DNA of 35,794 nt from assembly GCA_002811645.1 (NCBI GenBank), contig PDIP01000043.1, positions 257,480 through 293,273 on the forward strand, written 5' to 3'. The stretch's first letter is position 1, and each line of letters opens with the position of its first letter. Below the pieces are notes generated by a model. It was not told the origin of the DNA and ran no database searches. It worked only from the letters and a program-made list of their open reading frames with translations. This DNA is from Corallochytrium limacisporum. Lineage: Eukaryota; Opisthokonta. Of the stretch, positions 16,510-24,509 are shown piece by piece. The position numbers and the translations under genes are program-made.

Positions 16510-18489
16510 ATGGAGTTCGGCAAGGGTAAGAAGCCGGAGAAGAAACTGATCGAGTATGCGGGACTCGGAGACGAGGAGGGTGTCCGCAAGTATCTTACCA
16601 AGGATATGCGCAAACTGCTGGGCAGAAAGAACACTTCTATGTCTTCTATGTCCCTGCAGAGCCAGTCCTTGATGAGCTTGAGCGGTGCCCGTGAAGAAGT
16701 GACACATATTGATGTTAACTTTGTTGACGAGGAGGGTCGATTCCCTTTGGGCGAAGCTTGCGCGAACGGACATCTGGAGGTTGCCCGCATGTTGGTATAC
16801 CTCTCAGCAGACACAAAGTGTAAGGACCCCACGGGTAATTGTGCATTGCATTTGGCTTGTGCAGGTGGTCATAAGTCCTTGGTGGACTACTTGCTGGAAG
16901 AAGATCCCGACTGCATTATCATCAAGAACAAGCGCCGAGAGACCGCTTTGCATTTGGCCGCTCAGAATGGCCACATTTTGGTTGTGGCCTCTCTGCTGAG
17001 TCACGGTGCAAAACTGTCTGCTGTCAATATTGATGGCGACACTTGCCTGGATCTGGCTTCTCGTTTTGACCACAGTGCAACGGTGAGCATGCTCATTGAC
17101 CACGAAGCTCGTATCTTGGTGAGCACCAAAGCTCTGTTTGAGGCCGTAAAAGGTAACCGTATGACCATCGCCAAGACATTGTGTTATGCTGGAATGGACG
17201 TCAATGTACGTGCCGACAATGAGGAGGGCAGTACTCCTCTGCATGAGGCCATTCGCTACTTCCGCAAGGAAATGGTCATTCTTCTGTTGGCCAACGGTGC
17301 TGATATGACCATCGAGGACAAGCACGGCAAGACTTCACTCTCTTTCGCCCAGGAACACGAACAGAACAAGCAGGGCATTGTCGACATGCTGGACGCTGCA
17401 GCCTCTGACATTGATGCCTTCACCAAAGAACATGAAGACTTCACTAAGGAGGGAGACAAGTCTGGCATTGTGCAAACCGTGAAGGACACCATTGCCAAGC
17501 GCGAAATCCGCTCATACCCTCTCCTCGCCAACCAGAAAACCTGGATGCAGGATCGCGAGCCTTTCCGCAGCAGTGCCCGTCAGCCGGCAACTAACATTCT
17601 GCAGGACGATATTTCTATTTGGGAAAGCGCCGGCGCGAGTAACCAATATGTTGCATTCGATTTTGGCAAGGCTCACTTCATTTCCGGTTTCTCAGTCAGT
17701 GGCTTCGATGACGGAAGCTGCCCCAAGGAGATTGAAATTCAGACTGCGGAGGATATTCGTGGACCTTGGCGCACGATCAAACCTTTCTACTGCGAACAGG
17801 ATGATGAGAAGCAAACGTTCAAAAATATTGAGCTCAAGAGTCGTTTCGTGCGCTTGATGTTCCTATCTAACCACGGTGGTTTCGCCGTGCGCATCCGCCA
17901 CATCGAATTCTATGGTCTTGACACTGCCTTCCGTATGTGGCTGGCCAAGCTGGGCCTTGAATCTTACCATGATGCTCTCGTCGATGAAGGCTTCAATCAG
18001 CTGGTTTCTGCATGGAAGATCCTTGACCACGACATTTCCGATCTGGTTGCGAACCCCGAGCACCGTTCCAAGCTCCGTGAGGCTGCTCGTCGTATCCAGA
18101 AGAAGGAATGTAGCCTGGCCTTCCTGCAGTGGTCCATCCCTCCTGTCACTCAGATCCAAGAGGGCGACGAACTCCCTGACATTGTCGTCCTTGCCAACCC
18201 TGGCTGCAATGTGCGATTGACCATCCAAACTGTCACCAGCTTCGGTGGACCTGAGCTTGTTGGTGAGACCCAACTCAACTTGATTCCCAGTGGAGAGAGG
18301 CCATCAGCTGCCACCTTCAAGGGTTTGACGATTGCGCCTCACGGAAAGGCTACCATCCGTGTCATCTGTCCGGATGCTCCCCAATTTGTCCTGAACTCGG
18401 AAAAGCCCGTCAATGTTCAACCCAAGCTCAAGACTGCGGACCAGCTTGACCAGATCTTTGACTCTCTGGCCATTGCTGCCTTCGACTAG
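16510..18489 (+). CDS. Ankyrin-repeat / discoidin (F5/8C-like) / SAM multidomain protein
   Basis: This 659-residue protein has no signal peptide or membrane segment and is probably a cytoplasmic scaffold. Order: basic N-terminus and Ser/Met-rich stretch (1-65); about six ankyrin repeats (about 73-300), with clear HLEVARMLV, ALHLACAGGHKSLVDYLL, ALHLAAQNGHILVVASLL and TPLHEAIRYFRKEMVILLL units; a charged helix (about 300-335); a discoidin/F5/8C-like beta-sandwich (about 340-469) with IWESAGASNQYVAFDFGK, FVRLMF and IRHIEFYG; a SAM domain (about 472-532, FRMWLAKLGLESYHDAL to KLREAARRI); and a C-terminal beta-rich domain (about 540-640) ending in DQLDQIFDSLAIAAFD. F5/8C domains are usually extracellular, so an intracellular copy between ANK and SAM is unusual. 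I know no family with this architecture. Codons favour C or G endings, suggesting good expression. It is convergent with riboflavin synthase (91 bp). Confidence 0.85.
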   Translation: MEFGKGKKPEKKLIEYAGLGDEEGVRKYLTKDMRKLLGRKNTSMSSMSLQSQSLMSLSGAREEVTHIDVNFVDEEGRFPLGEACANGHLEVARMLVYLSADTKCKDPTGNCALHLACAGGHKSLVDYLLEEDPDCIIIKNKRRETALHLAAQNGHILVVASLLSHGAKLSAVNIDGDTCLDLASRFDHSATVSMLIDHEARILVSTKALFEAVKGNRMTIAKTLCYAGMDVNVRADNEEGSTPLHEAIRYFRKEMVILLLANGADMTIEDKHGKTSLSFAQEHEQNKQGIVDMLDAAASDIDAFTKEHEDFTKEGDKSGIVQTVKDTIAKREIRSYPLLANQKTWMQDREPFRSSARQPATNILQDDISIWESAGASNQYVAFDFGKAHFISGFSVSGFDDGSCPKEIEIQTAEDIRGPWRTIKPFYCEQDDEKQTFKNIELKSRFVRLMFLSNHGGFAVRIRHIEFYGLDTAFRMWLAKLGLESYHDALVDEGFNQLVSAWKILDHDISDLVANPEHRSKLREAARRIQKKECSLAFLQWSIPPVTQIQEGDELPDIVVLANPGCNVRLTIQTVTSFGGPELVGETQLNLIPSGERPSAATFKGLTIAPHGKATIRVICPDAPQFVLNSEKPVNVQPKLKTADQLDQIFDSLAIAAFD

Positions 18490-18580
18490 AGCGTATCTTT
18501 CATATGCGTCAACGAAAGGAGAATTAAAGATGTTAATGAATGTAATATCCTGTAAAAGCGAAGTTCATCCTAATTCGGAC

Positions 18581-19243
18581 TCAAATCTTTGACATCTGCC
18601 GCTTGATCATATCCGGTAGCAGGCGCTCCATGGTGCGTACGATGATCTTCGCCTGACCATCAAATTCCAAGTTCACTTTGTCGCCCACACCCTTGAACCC
18701 AAGTGTTGTTCGAGCAAGAGTCTCAGGAATCAAGCACACTGAAAAGTGCTCCTCTGTTACCTTTACCACGGTTAAGCTAATGCCGTCGACAGCGATCCAT
18801 CCCTTAGGAGCAAGGAAAGCCATGTACTCCTCTTCCTCTCCCTTTGGTACTCGAAATACAACTTCCCGGTTGTTTGGTGTCTCAATCACGTTTTCAATTA
18901 TTCCGATTCCATCAATGTGTCCCGAAACATTATGTCCCCCAATTTCGTCCCCAATCTTCATTGCGCGTTCAATATTTACCTTGTCTCCGACCTTCAGTTC
19001 CCCGAGATTCGTGCGGTTGAGGGTCTCCTGAATGGCATCAAACGCGACCAGGACATTTCCGTTCTCATTCTTGGAGTACACTACGGTCAAACAAGTGCCA
19101 TTGTTCGCAATGCTAGCTCCGTCCTCAACATTTTGCGCTATCTCCTCGTCCTCTTTACCCAGGCTAATAACCAGACGCCGACCGCCATCTTTGTCCTCTA
19201 ACGCGTGAACCGGGCACAGTCCCCTAACAATTCCCGTGAACAT
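18581..19243 (-). CDS. RIB5: Riboflavin synthase (alpha type)
   Basis: Riboflavin synthase dismutates two 6,7-dimethyl-8-ribityllumazine molecules into riboflavin and 5-amino-6-ribitylaminouracil, the last step of vitamin B2 synthesis. The 220 residues comprise two lumazine-binding repeats (about 1-98 and 99-205). It starts with the hallmark MFTGIV; GTCLTV (49-54) and DGISLTV (153-159) are the equivalent strands of the two halves; VNIERAM with IGGHNVSGHIDG (101-112) joins them. The length is normal and the start is fixed by MFTGIV. The gene shows the organism makes its own riboflavin, which animals do not. TATTTAAAG lies ~85 bp upstream of the ATG. It is tandem with the SNARE gene and convergent with the ankyrin gene. 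Confidence 0.97.
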   Translation of the reverse strand: MFTGIVRGLCPVHALEDKDGGRRLVISLGKEDEEIAQNVEDGASIANNGTCLTVVYSKNENGNVLVAFDAIQETLNRTNLGELKVGDKVNIERAMKIGDEIGGHNVSGHIDGIGIIENVIETPNNREVVFRVPKGEEEEYMAFLAPKGWIAVDGISLTVVKVTEEHFSVCLIPETLARTTLGFKGVGDKVNLEFDGQAKIIVRTMERLLPDMIKRQMSKI

Positions 19244-19327
19244 GATTTTAGTTGTATGGCGTAAGTATTTTCAATCTTAAACACCTCATGTGTAGTATTA
19301 CAGTCATGAAAATTTATAATGATCACC

Positions 19328-19336
19328 CTTTAAATA
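19328..19336 (-). promoter_or_regulatory. RIB5: TATA-like box of riboflavin synthase
   Basis: Minus-strand TATTTAAAG about 85 bp before the ATG, flanked by G-rich sequence. A second AT-rich candidate, ATTATAAAT, follows at 19312-19320. Position is suitable for a core promoter with a ~50-nt leader. Confidence 0.35.
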
Positions 19337-19634
19337 CCCCCATTCATCAAGGCAACCGGCGGGTCATGTGACATCACGGTGTGCTAATTTTGGCTATGTG
19401 AGACCCTGCCTCAGCGGACGGGTGATATTCCACCGCTTGCTCAGGGAAATGAGGCGCCTGGGTGGTCACCACTGGCAAGCCAGAAAAATAGAGTACTTTG
19501 AGTATTAAGGCAGATCAGCCCGTGGTCCACCGTTTTTTCCACAGAAGCAGATTCTAAACTTTGCTATTGACGGGAAAGGAGGTGGGGAGTGGTAGCAGTC
19601 CATCATTGGATAAGGAAGCACTACAAGTTAGCTG

Positions 19635-19675
19635 ACAAAGGGAGGGTACGAGGTCTCCACATACAAAGGGAGGGT
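19635..19675 (+). repeat. 13-bp direct repeat
   Basis: ACAAAGGGAGGGT occurs twice, starting at 19635 and 19663 (28 bp apart), just 3' of the SNARE gene. On the minus strand it is a pyrimidine-rich ACCCTCCCTTTGT pair that could lie in the SNARE 3' UTR. Confidence 0.5.
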
Positions 19676-19709
19676 TGGTAGTGAACGTTTTAACTGCTGA
19701 AGAAACTAG

Positions 19710-20399
19710 CTATGCATTATGGGCAACGATAAAGATGACGATCATGAGCAAGATGACGAAGAGGAACATCAGAGTAACCTTACAGTCGTAGTCGCAACTG
19801 CAGAACCCGTGCTCGGCTACTCCGTTGATAGACCGATTGAGGTTGCGTCCTCGCATTTGCCCGTTCTCCATGTCGTCCATGACTTCGTCGAGGGCGCTGG
19901 CTTGCTCAACGAATTCATTGACAATGGCGTCTCCCAGTACTCTCTGACGCCTAAGAGTATCCTGCAAGCCTTCCAGACGCTGATGGTCCTGGTCTCGTTC
20001 CATCATGATCTGTCCAGCAGACCCAGGGGCACTTGCTTCGTCTGCTTCCGCTTGCCGTAGCGTGCTGACCAGCCATGACTGTCTCGACTCCTGTACCGGG
20101 TCTTCGACATATTCTTTGACCCCTTCTATCCGTTCAGAGAGTTTTGAAATGTCGGCACGTCTCTTCAAAAGTTCTCGGGTAGCTATTCCTGTAGAACCCA
20201 AGTTGCCCAGTTCATCTTGGAGTTCTGAGATTGCCTCCTTCAATTCATCAACTCGTTCAGGCCATTGTGAGTCACCCTCGGTAGGTTCTTCCTTAGATTC
20301 TGCCTGCAGAATCTTTAACAGCCTTGTCAATTCCCCTTGACGGTGCTTTAATTTCTTGTCAAAGGCTGTGACCTCGGCTTTGTCTTCGCTGTCACTCAT
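19710..20399 (-). CDS. Qc-type SNARE, tail-anchored (syntaxin-8/Tlg1-like)
   Basis: This 229-residue protein has the layout of a Qc-SNARE, a membrane-fusion protein of the endosomal or Golgi system. The N-terminal ~115 residues are helical and charged, like the Habc-type bundle of syntaxins 6, 8 and 10. The SNARE motif spans about 135-197 (ERDQDHQRLEGLQ to RSINGVAEH), with Gln166 in VNEFVEQASAL as the zero-layer residue, as in syntaxin-8. A single transmembrane helix (about 208-226, VTLMFLFVILLMIVIFIV) ends three residues before the C-terminus, so insertion is post-translational. Cys200, Cys202 and Cys206 just before it are palmitoylation candidates. The match is closest to syntaxin-8; Tlg1/syntaxin-6 is the alternative, so the compartment is uncertain. 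Divergent from the 5-phosphatase gene. Confidence 0.87.
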   Translation of the reverse strand: MSDSEDKAEVTAFDKKLKHRQGELTRLLKILQAESKEEPTEGDSQWPERVDELKEAISELQDELGNLGSTGIATRELLKRRADISKLSERIEGVKEYVEDPVQESRQSWLVSTLRQAEADEASAPGSAGQIMMERDQDHQRLEGLQDTLRRQRVLGDAIVNEFVEQASALDEVMDDMENGQMRGRNLNRSINGVAEHGFCSCDYDCKVTLMFLFVILLMIVIFIVAHNA

Positions 20400-20511
20400 A
20401 ACTCTGAGTTGTGATATTCCCTGACTTCGTGTGCTATGCTCATATCCATATGAATGGAAACTTCTGGGTTATGAATTTTTCAGATAAGCGGTGAACAGTG
20501 CGATACATACG

Positions 20512-20543
<32 letters not shown>

Positions 20544-20554
20544 GTGTGTGTGTG
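20512..20554 (+). repeat. (TC)n(TG)n compound microsatellite
   Basis: A 43-bp tract of TC dinucleotides with one TTT interruption passing directly into TG dinucleotides. It lies ~110 bp upstream of the SNARE start, in its probable promoter or 5' UTR. Confidence 0.9.
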
Positions 20555-20640
20555 GGCATGATCACGACTTCAGTGACGACTGCCAGGAAGTACCATGCAA
20601 GGCTCACTTGAGCCAACCTGACCAAATGCTTCTGCGGACA

Positions 20641-20657
20641 CCCCCCCCCCCGGGGGG
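20641..20657. repeat. C11G6 homopolymer junction
   Basis: Eleven C followed directly by six G, then GC-rich sequence. The C/G junction is self-complementary and could form a hairpin or other structure; the length is also error-prone in sequencing. Confidence 0.85.
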
Positions 20658-20945
20658 CGGGGCCCGCGAAAGTGAAACCCGCTGCTGCCCGGCCCCCTGC
20701 TCACTCGAGCCCGGAAAATACGTTCCTACGCAGTCCCTCGTCACCTTCCTTTCCGCGGTATTGTGCTTGTAATAGCCTGCCTATGGTATCTATACGTGTT
20801 GTTCTTCTCGGTTTTTTCTTTCCCACTTACCTACTTGCTTTCGCTCAAAAGCACTCGTCAGAGTCATTGGCTACGAAATCGGCTCGAACTGCAGAATGAA
20901 AGTCCAAAAGTTATAGTGATTGTGCCCTCTCGGCAGGCTGAAGAT

Positions 20946-20953
20946 CCAATCAG
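20946..20953 (+). promoter_or_regulatory. CCAAT box upstream of 5-phosphatase
   Basis: CCAATCAG at 20946-20953, the NF-Y core, 98 bp before the 5-phosphatase ATG, a normal position for a proximal CCAAT box. Confidence 0.4.
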
Positions 20954-21050
20954 TCGGGCTTGGTCCAAATGCGATGAGATACGTATTTGGGAAAGGGATG
21001 TTCGAGCGATCGGAAATCTGTGACACCTTGACTAGACCGGATAGAGACAG

Positions 21051-22241
21051 ATGTTACCAAAGAAGACTGCGTCTATGTTGCGCAAGAACTCACAAAACCC
21101 TGATCCGCAAGAGGCCGCAGGACTCGTACAGAATGAGGAGACCCCTTTCACACGGATCACATCAGCAAGCACTGGTGCACCAAGGCTGAAACTCTTTTGT
21201 ATGACTTGGAATGTTGCCGGAGAACGTCCATGTCCGAAGGAAGATCTCATTGAAGTACTACAGCGGAATGCAGCTGATGGTTGTAGCATTTGGGTCGTTT
21301 CTCTACAAGAAATTTCTCTGGATGCGTTCAGTACTTTAGTTGATAGCAAGGAGATTGAACTCAAGTGGCAAGATGCGTTCCAAGAAGCTATTCAGTCGAC
21401 ATACAAGGGACCCGAAACCGTACAACTGGTGGAGAGCTGCAGACTGGTGGGCTGTTGTATGTTTGTCTTTGCATGCACCAATATCCTGGACGTTTCCTAC
21501 GGTATCTGTGCCAAGGAAGCCAAGGGAGGTACTCAGATTCTTCCATCCATTTATGTGAACAACAAGGGTGGAACTGCAATACGCATGAAGGTCGGTAACG
21601 ACACGTACTGCTTCATCAATGTACATTTACCGGCACACGAGGGTCAGGTTTCGGCTCGAAATAATATGGCGAAGGATGTTCTCGACGCGCTCCGCTTTAA
21701 AGACGACTTGCGTGATCGGACCATTAGTGTTGCTGAGCACGACAATGTCATTTTCATGGGAGACATGAACTATAGACTGCGATTGCAGACTCGTGACGAC
21801 ATCTATGAAATGTTGGATCGTAATTTGACCCAAGATCTTCTTGAGCGCGATGAATTGAAGCGGAATATGGGCTCTGTATTCCCGGGGTTCCGTGAAGGGC
21901 ATATCAACTTCTTGCCAACGTATAAACTGAAGCCAGGAACCACCTCGTACTCCACAAAGCGCACGCCCTCGTATACGGATCGCATACTCTACCGTGCCCC
22001 ACCGGAGTTTCAGCTCATCGAGTACACATCTGTACCGCTCCTTTCATCGAAGTCGGACCATGCAAGTGTAGTTGCTATTTTTGATGCCGGCCCGGTTCCT
22101 GTTGAGCGACATGCTGACCAGCAATATTACGGTTCAAGGCGGGCGGATCGCGCCAGTATGAATCTCACTGAACTCGGCTACTATGCGTTCGGGGTGTCCG
22201 CTGTCATTGTCATCATTGTTCTCGCAAAACTTGTATTGTGA
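21051..22241 (+). CDS. Inositol polyphosphate 5-phosphatase, C-terminally tail-anchored
   Basis: This 396-residue enzyme belongs to the Mg-dependent inositol polyphosphate 5-phosphatases, which remove the 5-phosphate of PI(4,5)P2 and related lipids or soluble inositol phosphates. Conserved motifs in order: TWNV (52-55), SLQE (84-87, metal-binding Glu), NVHLPAH (190-196), FMGDMNYR (235-242, usually GDLNYR), PTYKL (289-293), TPSYTDRIL (305-313) and SDHASV (335-340, catalytic Asp-His). No SH2, Sac or OCRL-type domain is present. A C-terminal hydrophobic helix (about 376-395, FGVSAVIVIIVLAKLVL) reaches the end, so the catalytic domain should face the cytosol as a tail-anchored protein. Yeast Inp54 has the same plan and is ER-anchored; orthology is not established. 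Divergent from the tail-anchored SNARE and convergent with ERp44 (58 bp). Confidence 0.94.
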   Translation: MLPKKTASMLRKNSQNPDPQEAAGLVQNEETPFTRITSASTGAPRLKLFCMTWNVAGERPCPKEDLIEVLQRNAADGCSIWVVSLQEISLDAFSTLVDSKEIELKWQDAFQEAIQSTYKGPETVQLVESCRLVGCCMFVFACTNILDVSYGICAKEAKGGTQILPSIYVNNKGGTAIRMKVGNDTYCFINVHLPAHEGQVSARNNMAKDVLDALRFKDDLRDRTISVAEHDNVIFMGDMNYRLRLQTRDDIYEMLDRNLTQDLLERDELKRNMGSVFPGFREGHINFLPTYKLKPGTTSYSTKRTPSYTDRILYRAPPEFQLIEYTSVPLLSSKSDHASVVAIFDAGPVPVERHADQQYYGSRRADRASMNLTELGYYAFGVSAVIVIIVLAKLVL

Positions 22242-22299
22242 TTGGGAAATAGAAAGTACATGTTATATTACTCTATATTTGAATGCCAAATGCCTTTTT

Positions 22300-23571
22300 T
22301 TACAACTCATCGCGGTGAACCTGGAATGAATACCGGTTACCCGCCGGTCCCAAATCCTTGAAGGTGGAAGCAAGAGGGTCCGCACCAGAATCGTCATTAG
22401 GTTTGTTGTCGCCCTTGGCATCCTGAGGCTTGCCCTTACGAGCGCCCCTGCCCTTGTTCTTCAGCTTGTTCATCATGTCAGCCTGATTGGCGTGGAATTT
22501 ACGGTGCAAGGAACCATCCTCAAAGTCACCGATAAACTTTGTCAATTCACTAGGGTCTTCCTCTAGCTTAGACAAAGACCCGAACTCATACATATGCTTG
22601 AAGCTGTCAATGGCAATCACAGGAAGGTCACGTACATTACGTCCCAGGTGCATGAGCGGATGGCTGAACACATAACCATTCGCATAAAGGTAGTTGAACT
22701 TGCTGCGAGCTCTTGGAGCGGCGGTCTTCAGAGCGTCTTCAAACCGCTGCACAGCCTCCTTGTCCTGGGGATTGTAGAACATGATAAGGAAAGGCAGACC
22801 TTCCTCCACAAGATATTCCACGTTCTGGAACGTGACCTCCCGCAGGAACGGAATACACAGCTCTTCAACTTTGGCCCTCAGTTTGGCTACATCCTTAAGG
22901 TCCCGGCGGGATAACTCAGCGCCCTCTGGCTCACCTTCACTGTTGACGAAACGTCCAGTCATCCTGTTCCCCTTGAGACCTTCCATTACCTCGTTGTCTG
23001 TAACAACCATGAAATCACAGTCATCCAGCAGCTGGTGAGCAACAGTCTCAAAATTCTCTTGCTCTTCAGTCTCAGTGCTTTCAAAGAAACCAATAAGAGT
23101 ACCGTCAGCGTTAGCCTTGATCACCTCCGACGCCTTGGCATATGCGTCAGGCTTTGCAATCTTGTCATCCAGTTGTTCGGTCACAAAGTCCAAGAATGAC
23201 TCTACCTTACGAGATCCCTTGTATTCGCGCTTACCAACCACACCATGACGGAAGACTTTAATGGTTGGGTATTTGTTGATACCAAAGTCCTTAGCAAGAG
23301 TCTTCTGCAGCTCACAGTCAACACGACCGAAGCCCACGGATTCAGATTGGAAACGCTCTTTGCCCTGCAGTGCCGTGTCCTCAAAAACAGGCTCCAATTG
23401 CTTACTGAACTTGCACCAATCCGCATAAAATACAACCAAGGTGATCTCGAACTCATTAACAAACTCACTGAAATTGTCATCGGTCAAGTCTGTCACATGG
23501 ACACCGGGACCTGCCAACACTCCAATAACTGCCACGCTTAGCGTGACGAACAACCAAGAAATGACCCGCAT
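22300..23571 (-). CDS. ERP44: ERp44-type thioredoxin-fold ER chaperone
   Basis: ERp44 cycles between ER and Golgi, capturing client cysteines (in animals Ero1, peroxiredoxin 4, immunoglobulin intermediates) and returning them through KDEL receptors. The 423 residues start with a signal peptide (about 1-20). The first thioredoxin domain has FYADWCKFSKQLEP, whose active site CKFS (Cys53, Ser56) has the single reactive cysteine that defines ERp44 (CRFS in human) rather than the CxxC of PDI. Two further thioredoxin-like domains follow, with close matches to human ERp44 at LVREITF-like FLREVTFQN, EEGLPFLIMFY and PVIAIDSFKHMYEFG. A disordered Lys/Asp-rich linker leads to the C-terminal ER retrieval signal HRDEL. 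The animal-like pattern of motifs is strong evidence of orthology. Convergent with the 5-phosphatase. Confidence 0.94.
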   Translation of the reverse strand: MRVISWLFVTLSVAVIGVLAGPGVHVTDLTDDNFSEFVNEFEITLVVFYADWCKFSKQLEPVFEDTALQGKERFQSESVGFGRVDCELQKTLAKDFGINKYPTIKVFRHGVVGKREYKGSRKVESFLDFVTEQLDDKIAKPDAYAKASEVIKANADGTLIGFFESTETEEQENFETVAHQLLDDCDFMVVTDNEVMEGLKGNRMTGRFVNSEGEPEGAELSRRDLKDVAKLRAKVEELCIPFLREVTFQNVEYLVEEGLPFLIMFYNPQDKEAVQRFEDALKTAAPRARSKFNYLYANGYVFSHPLMHLGRNVRDLPVIAIDSFKHMYEFGSLSKLEEDPSELTKFIGDFEDGSLHRKFHANQADMMNKLKNKGRGARKGKPQDAKGDNKPNDDSGADPLASTFKDLGPAGNRYSFQVHRDEL

Positions 23572-24509
23572 GATTAATTATGTGCTTGATTACACCCAAG
23601 CGGCGGACGGAAAGGAAAGATTTCGGATGCTGTAATCCATACCTAAGGATTTATTGAGCCGGCTATTTTCCCAAAGTACCTTCCCCGCGTTCGCAATACA
23701 CACACACACGAGTCCCCTCCGTCTCTCTTTTCTCGCTCCCCCAAAGCGGAACTATTCTTCCCTCCCAAACATGCCTTCTACTGTCGGCAACGACCGATAA
23801 ATGTGGCTATCCAATTCCCTTTTTCTGCCTGGTGTACCCTCCGGCCTCCGGAGTTGGGGTACGCTGACAAGTTCTCTCTCAGCGCTTCGCTCCCACCACA
23901 CTGCCCACCAGATGGTGAGAATTTGATAAGGCAGCAATACCGAGGGAGCACGGAGGGACATATAGACGATGCCTGTGTAAGGCAGAGGACCTTACTGGAA
24001 TTTTCACGGGGGCAGGACGCAGTAGGCCCAAAGTTTTGTTCTCTGGGGAAGGGAGGCCGATATGTATCGGTGGGCAGCCAAGGGAGCATCGGCGTCCAAG
24101 GTAAATTCAATGCCTTAACGGCGCCGGTTTCACTATTCATTTTCCTCCCGATTCGTAGTGAAACACTTTCCTCAGCGCAGTTTCAATGGAGACTTGAGCA
24201 ATAGTGAATGTACTGTGTTTCTAGCAGGGTACAACCCATTCTGGTTCCTCTGCCTGCTACTAAATCATGCTTTTGTCCGTCAATTTTTGGCTGTGTGTGT
24301 CATTGTCAGCTCGCCTCGTAGACGGCCTAGGGGCAGAGTCCAGAGGCGGGGGTCAGTTTGTGTGGGGGACCTCCGCATAGGAGTCGGAACATTGGCAATA
24401 TCCCTACGGCATCAAGAGCTGTGAACCACACAACCGAGGCAATTAGGACGCAGGGGCAAAGTCGGATATAACATAAAAGCAAACAGATTGTATTAGGATG
24501 TGGGTAGAC
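23572..24509. other. ERp44 5' flank / PCMT 3' flank
   Basis: 938 bp with no supported gene. A (CA)n tract occurs at 23697-23710, followed by pyrimidine-rich sequence. A 120-codon-scale open frame in this region begins with GTG, not ATG, and shows no protein character. Confidence 0.5.

Larger units (their letters stand above)
19244..19709. other. Intergenic, riboflavin synthase 5' flank
   Basis: 466 bp between two minus-strand genes. It contains the TATA-like box at 19328-19336 and a 13-bp direct repeat, ACAAAGGGAGGGT, at 19635-19647 and 19663-19675. Nothing else recognised. Confidence 0.5.
20400..21050. other. Divergent promoter region, SNARE/5-phosphatase
   Basis: 651 bp between divergent starts, containing a (TC)n(TG)n microsatellite, an 11-C/6-G run and a CCAATCAG box about 100 bp before the 5-phosphatase ATG (separate entries). 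Several short open frames, none convincing. Confidence 0.5.
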
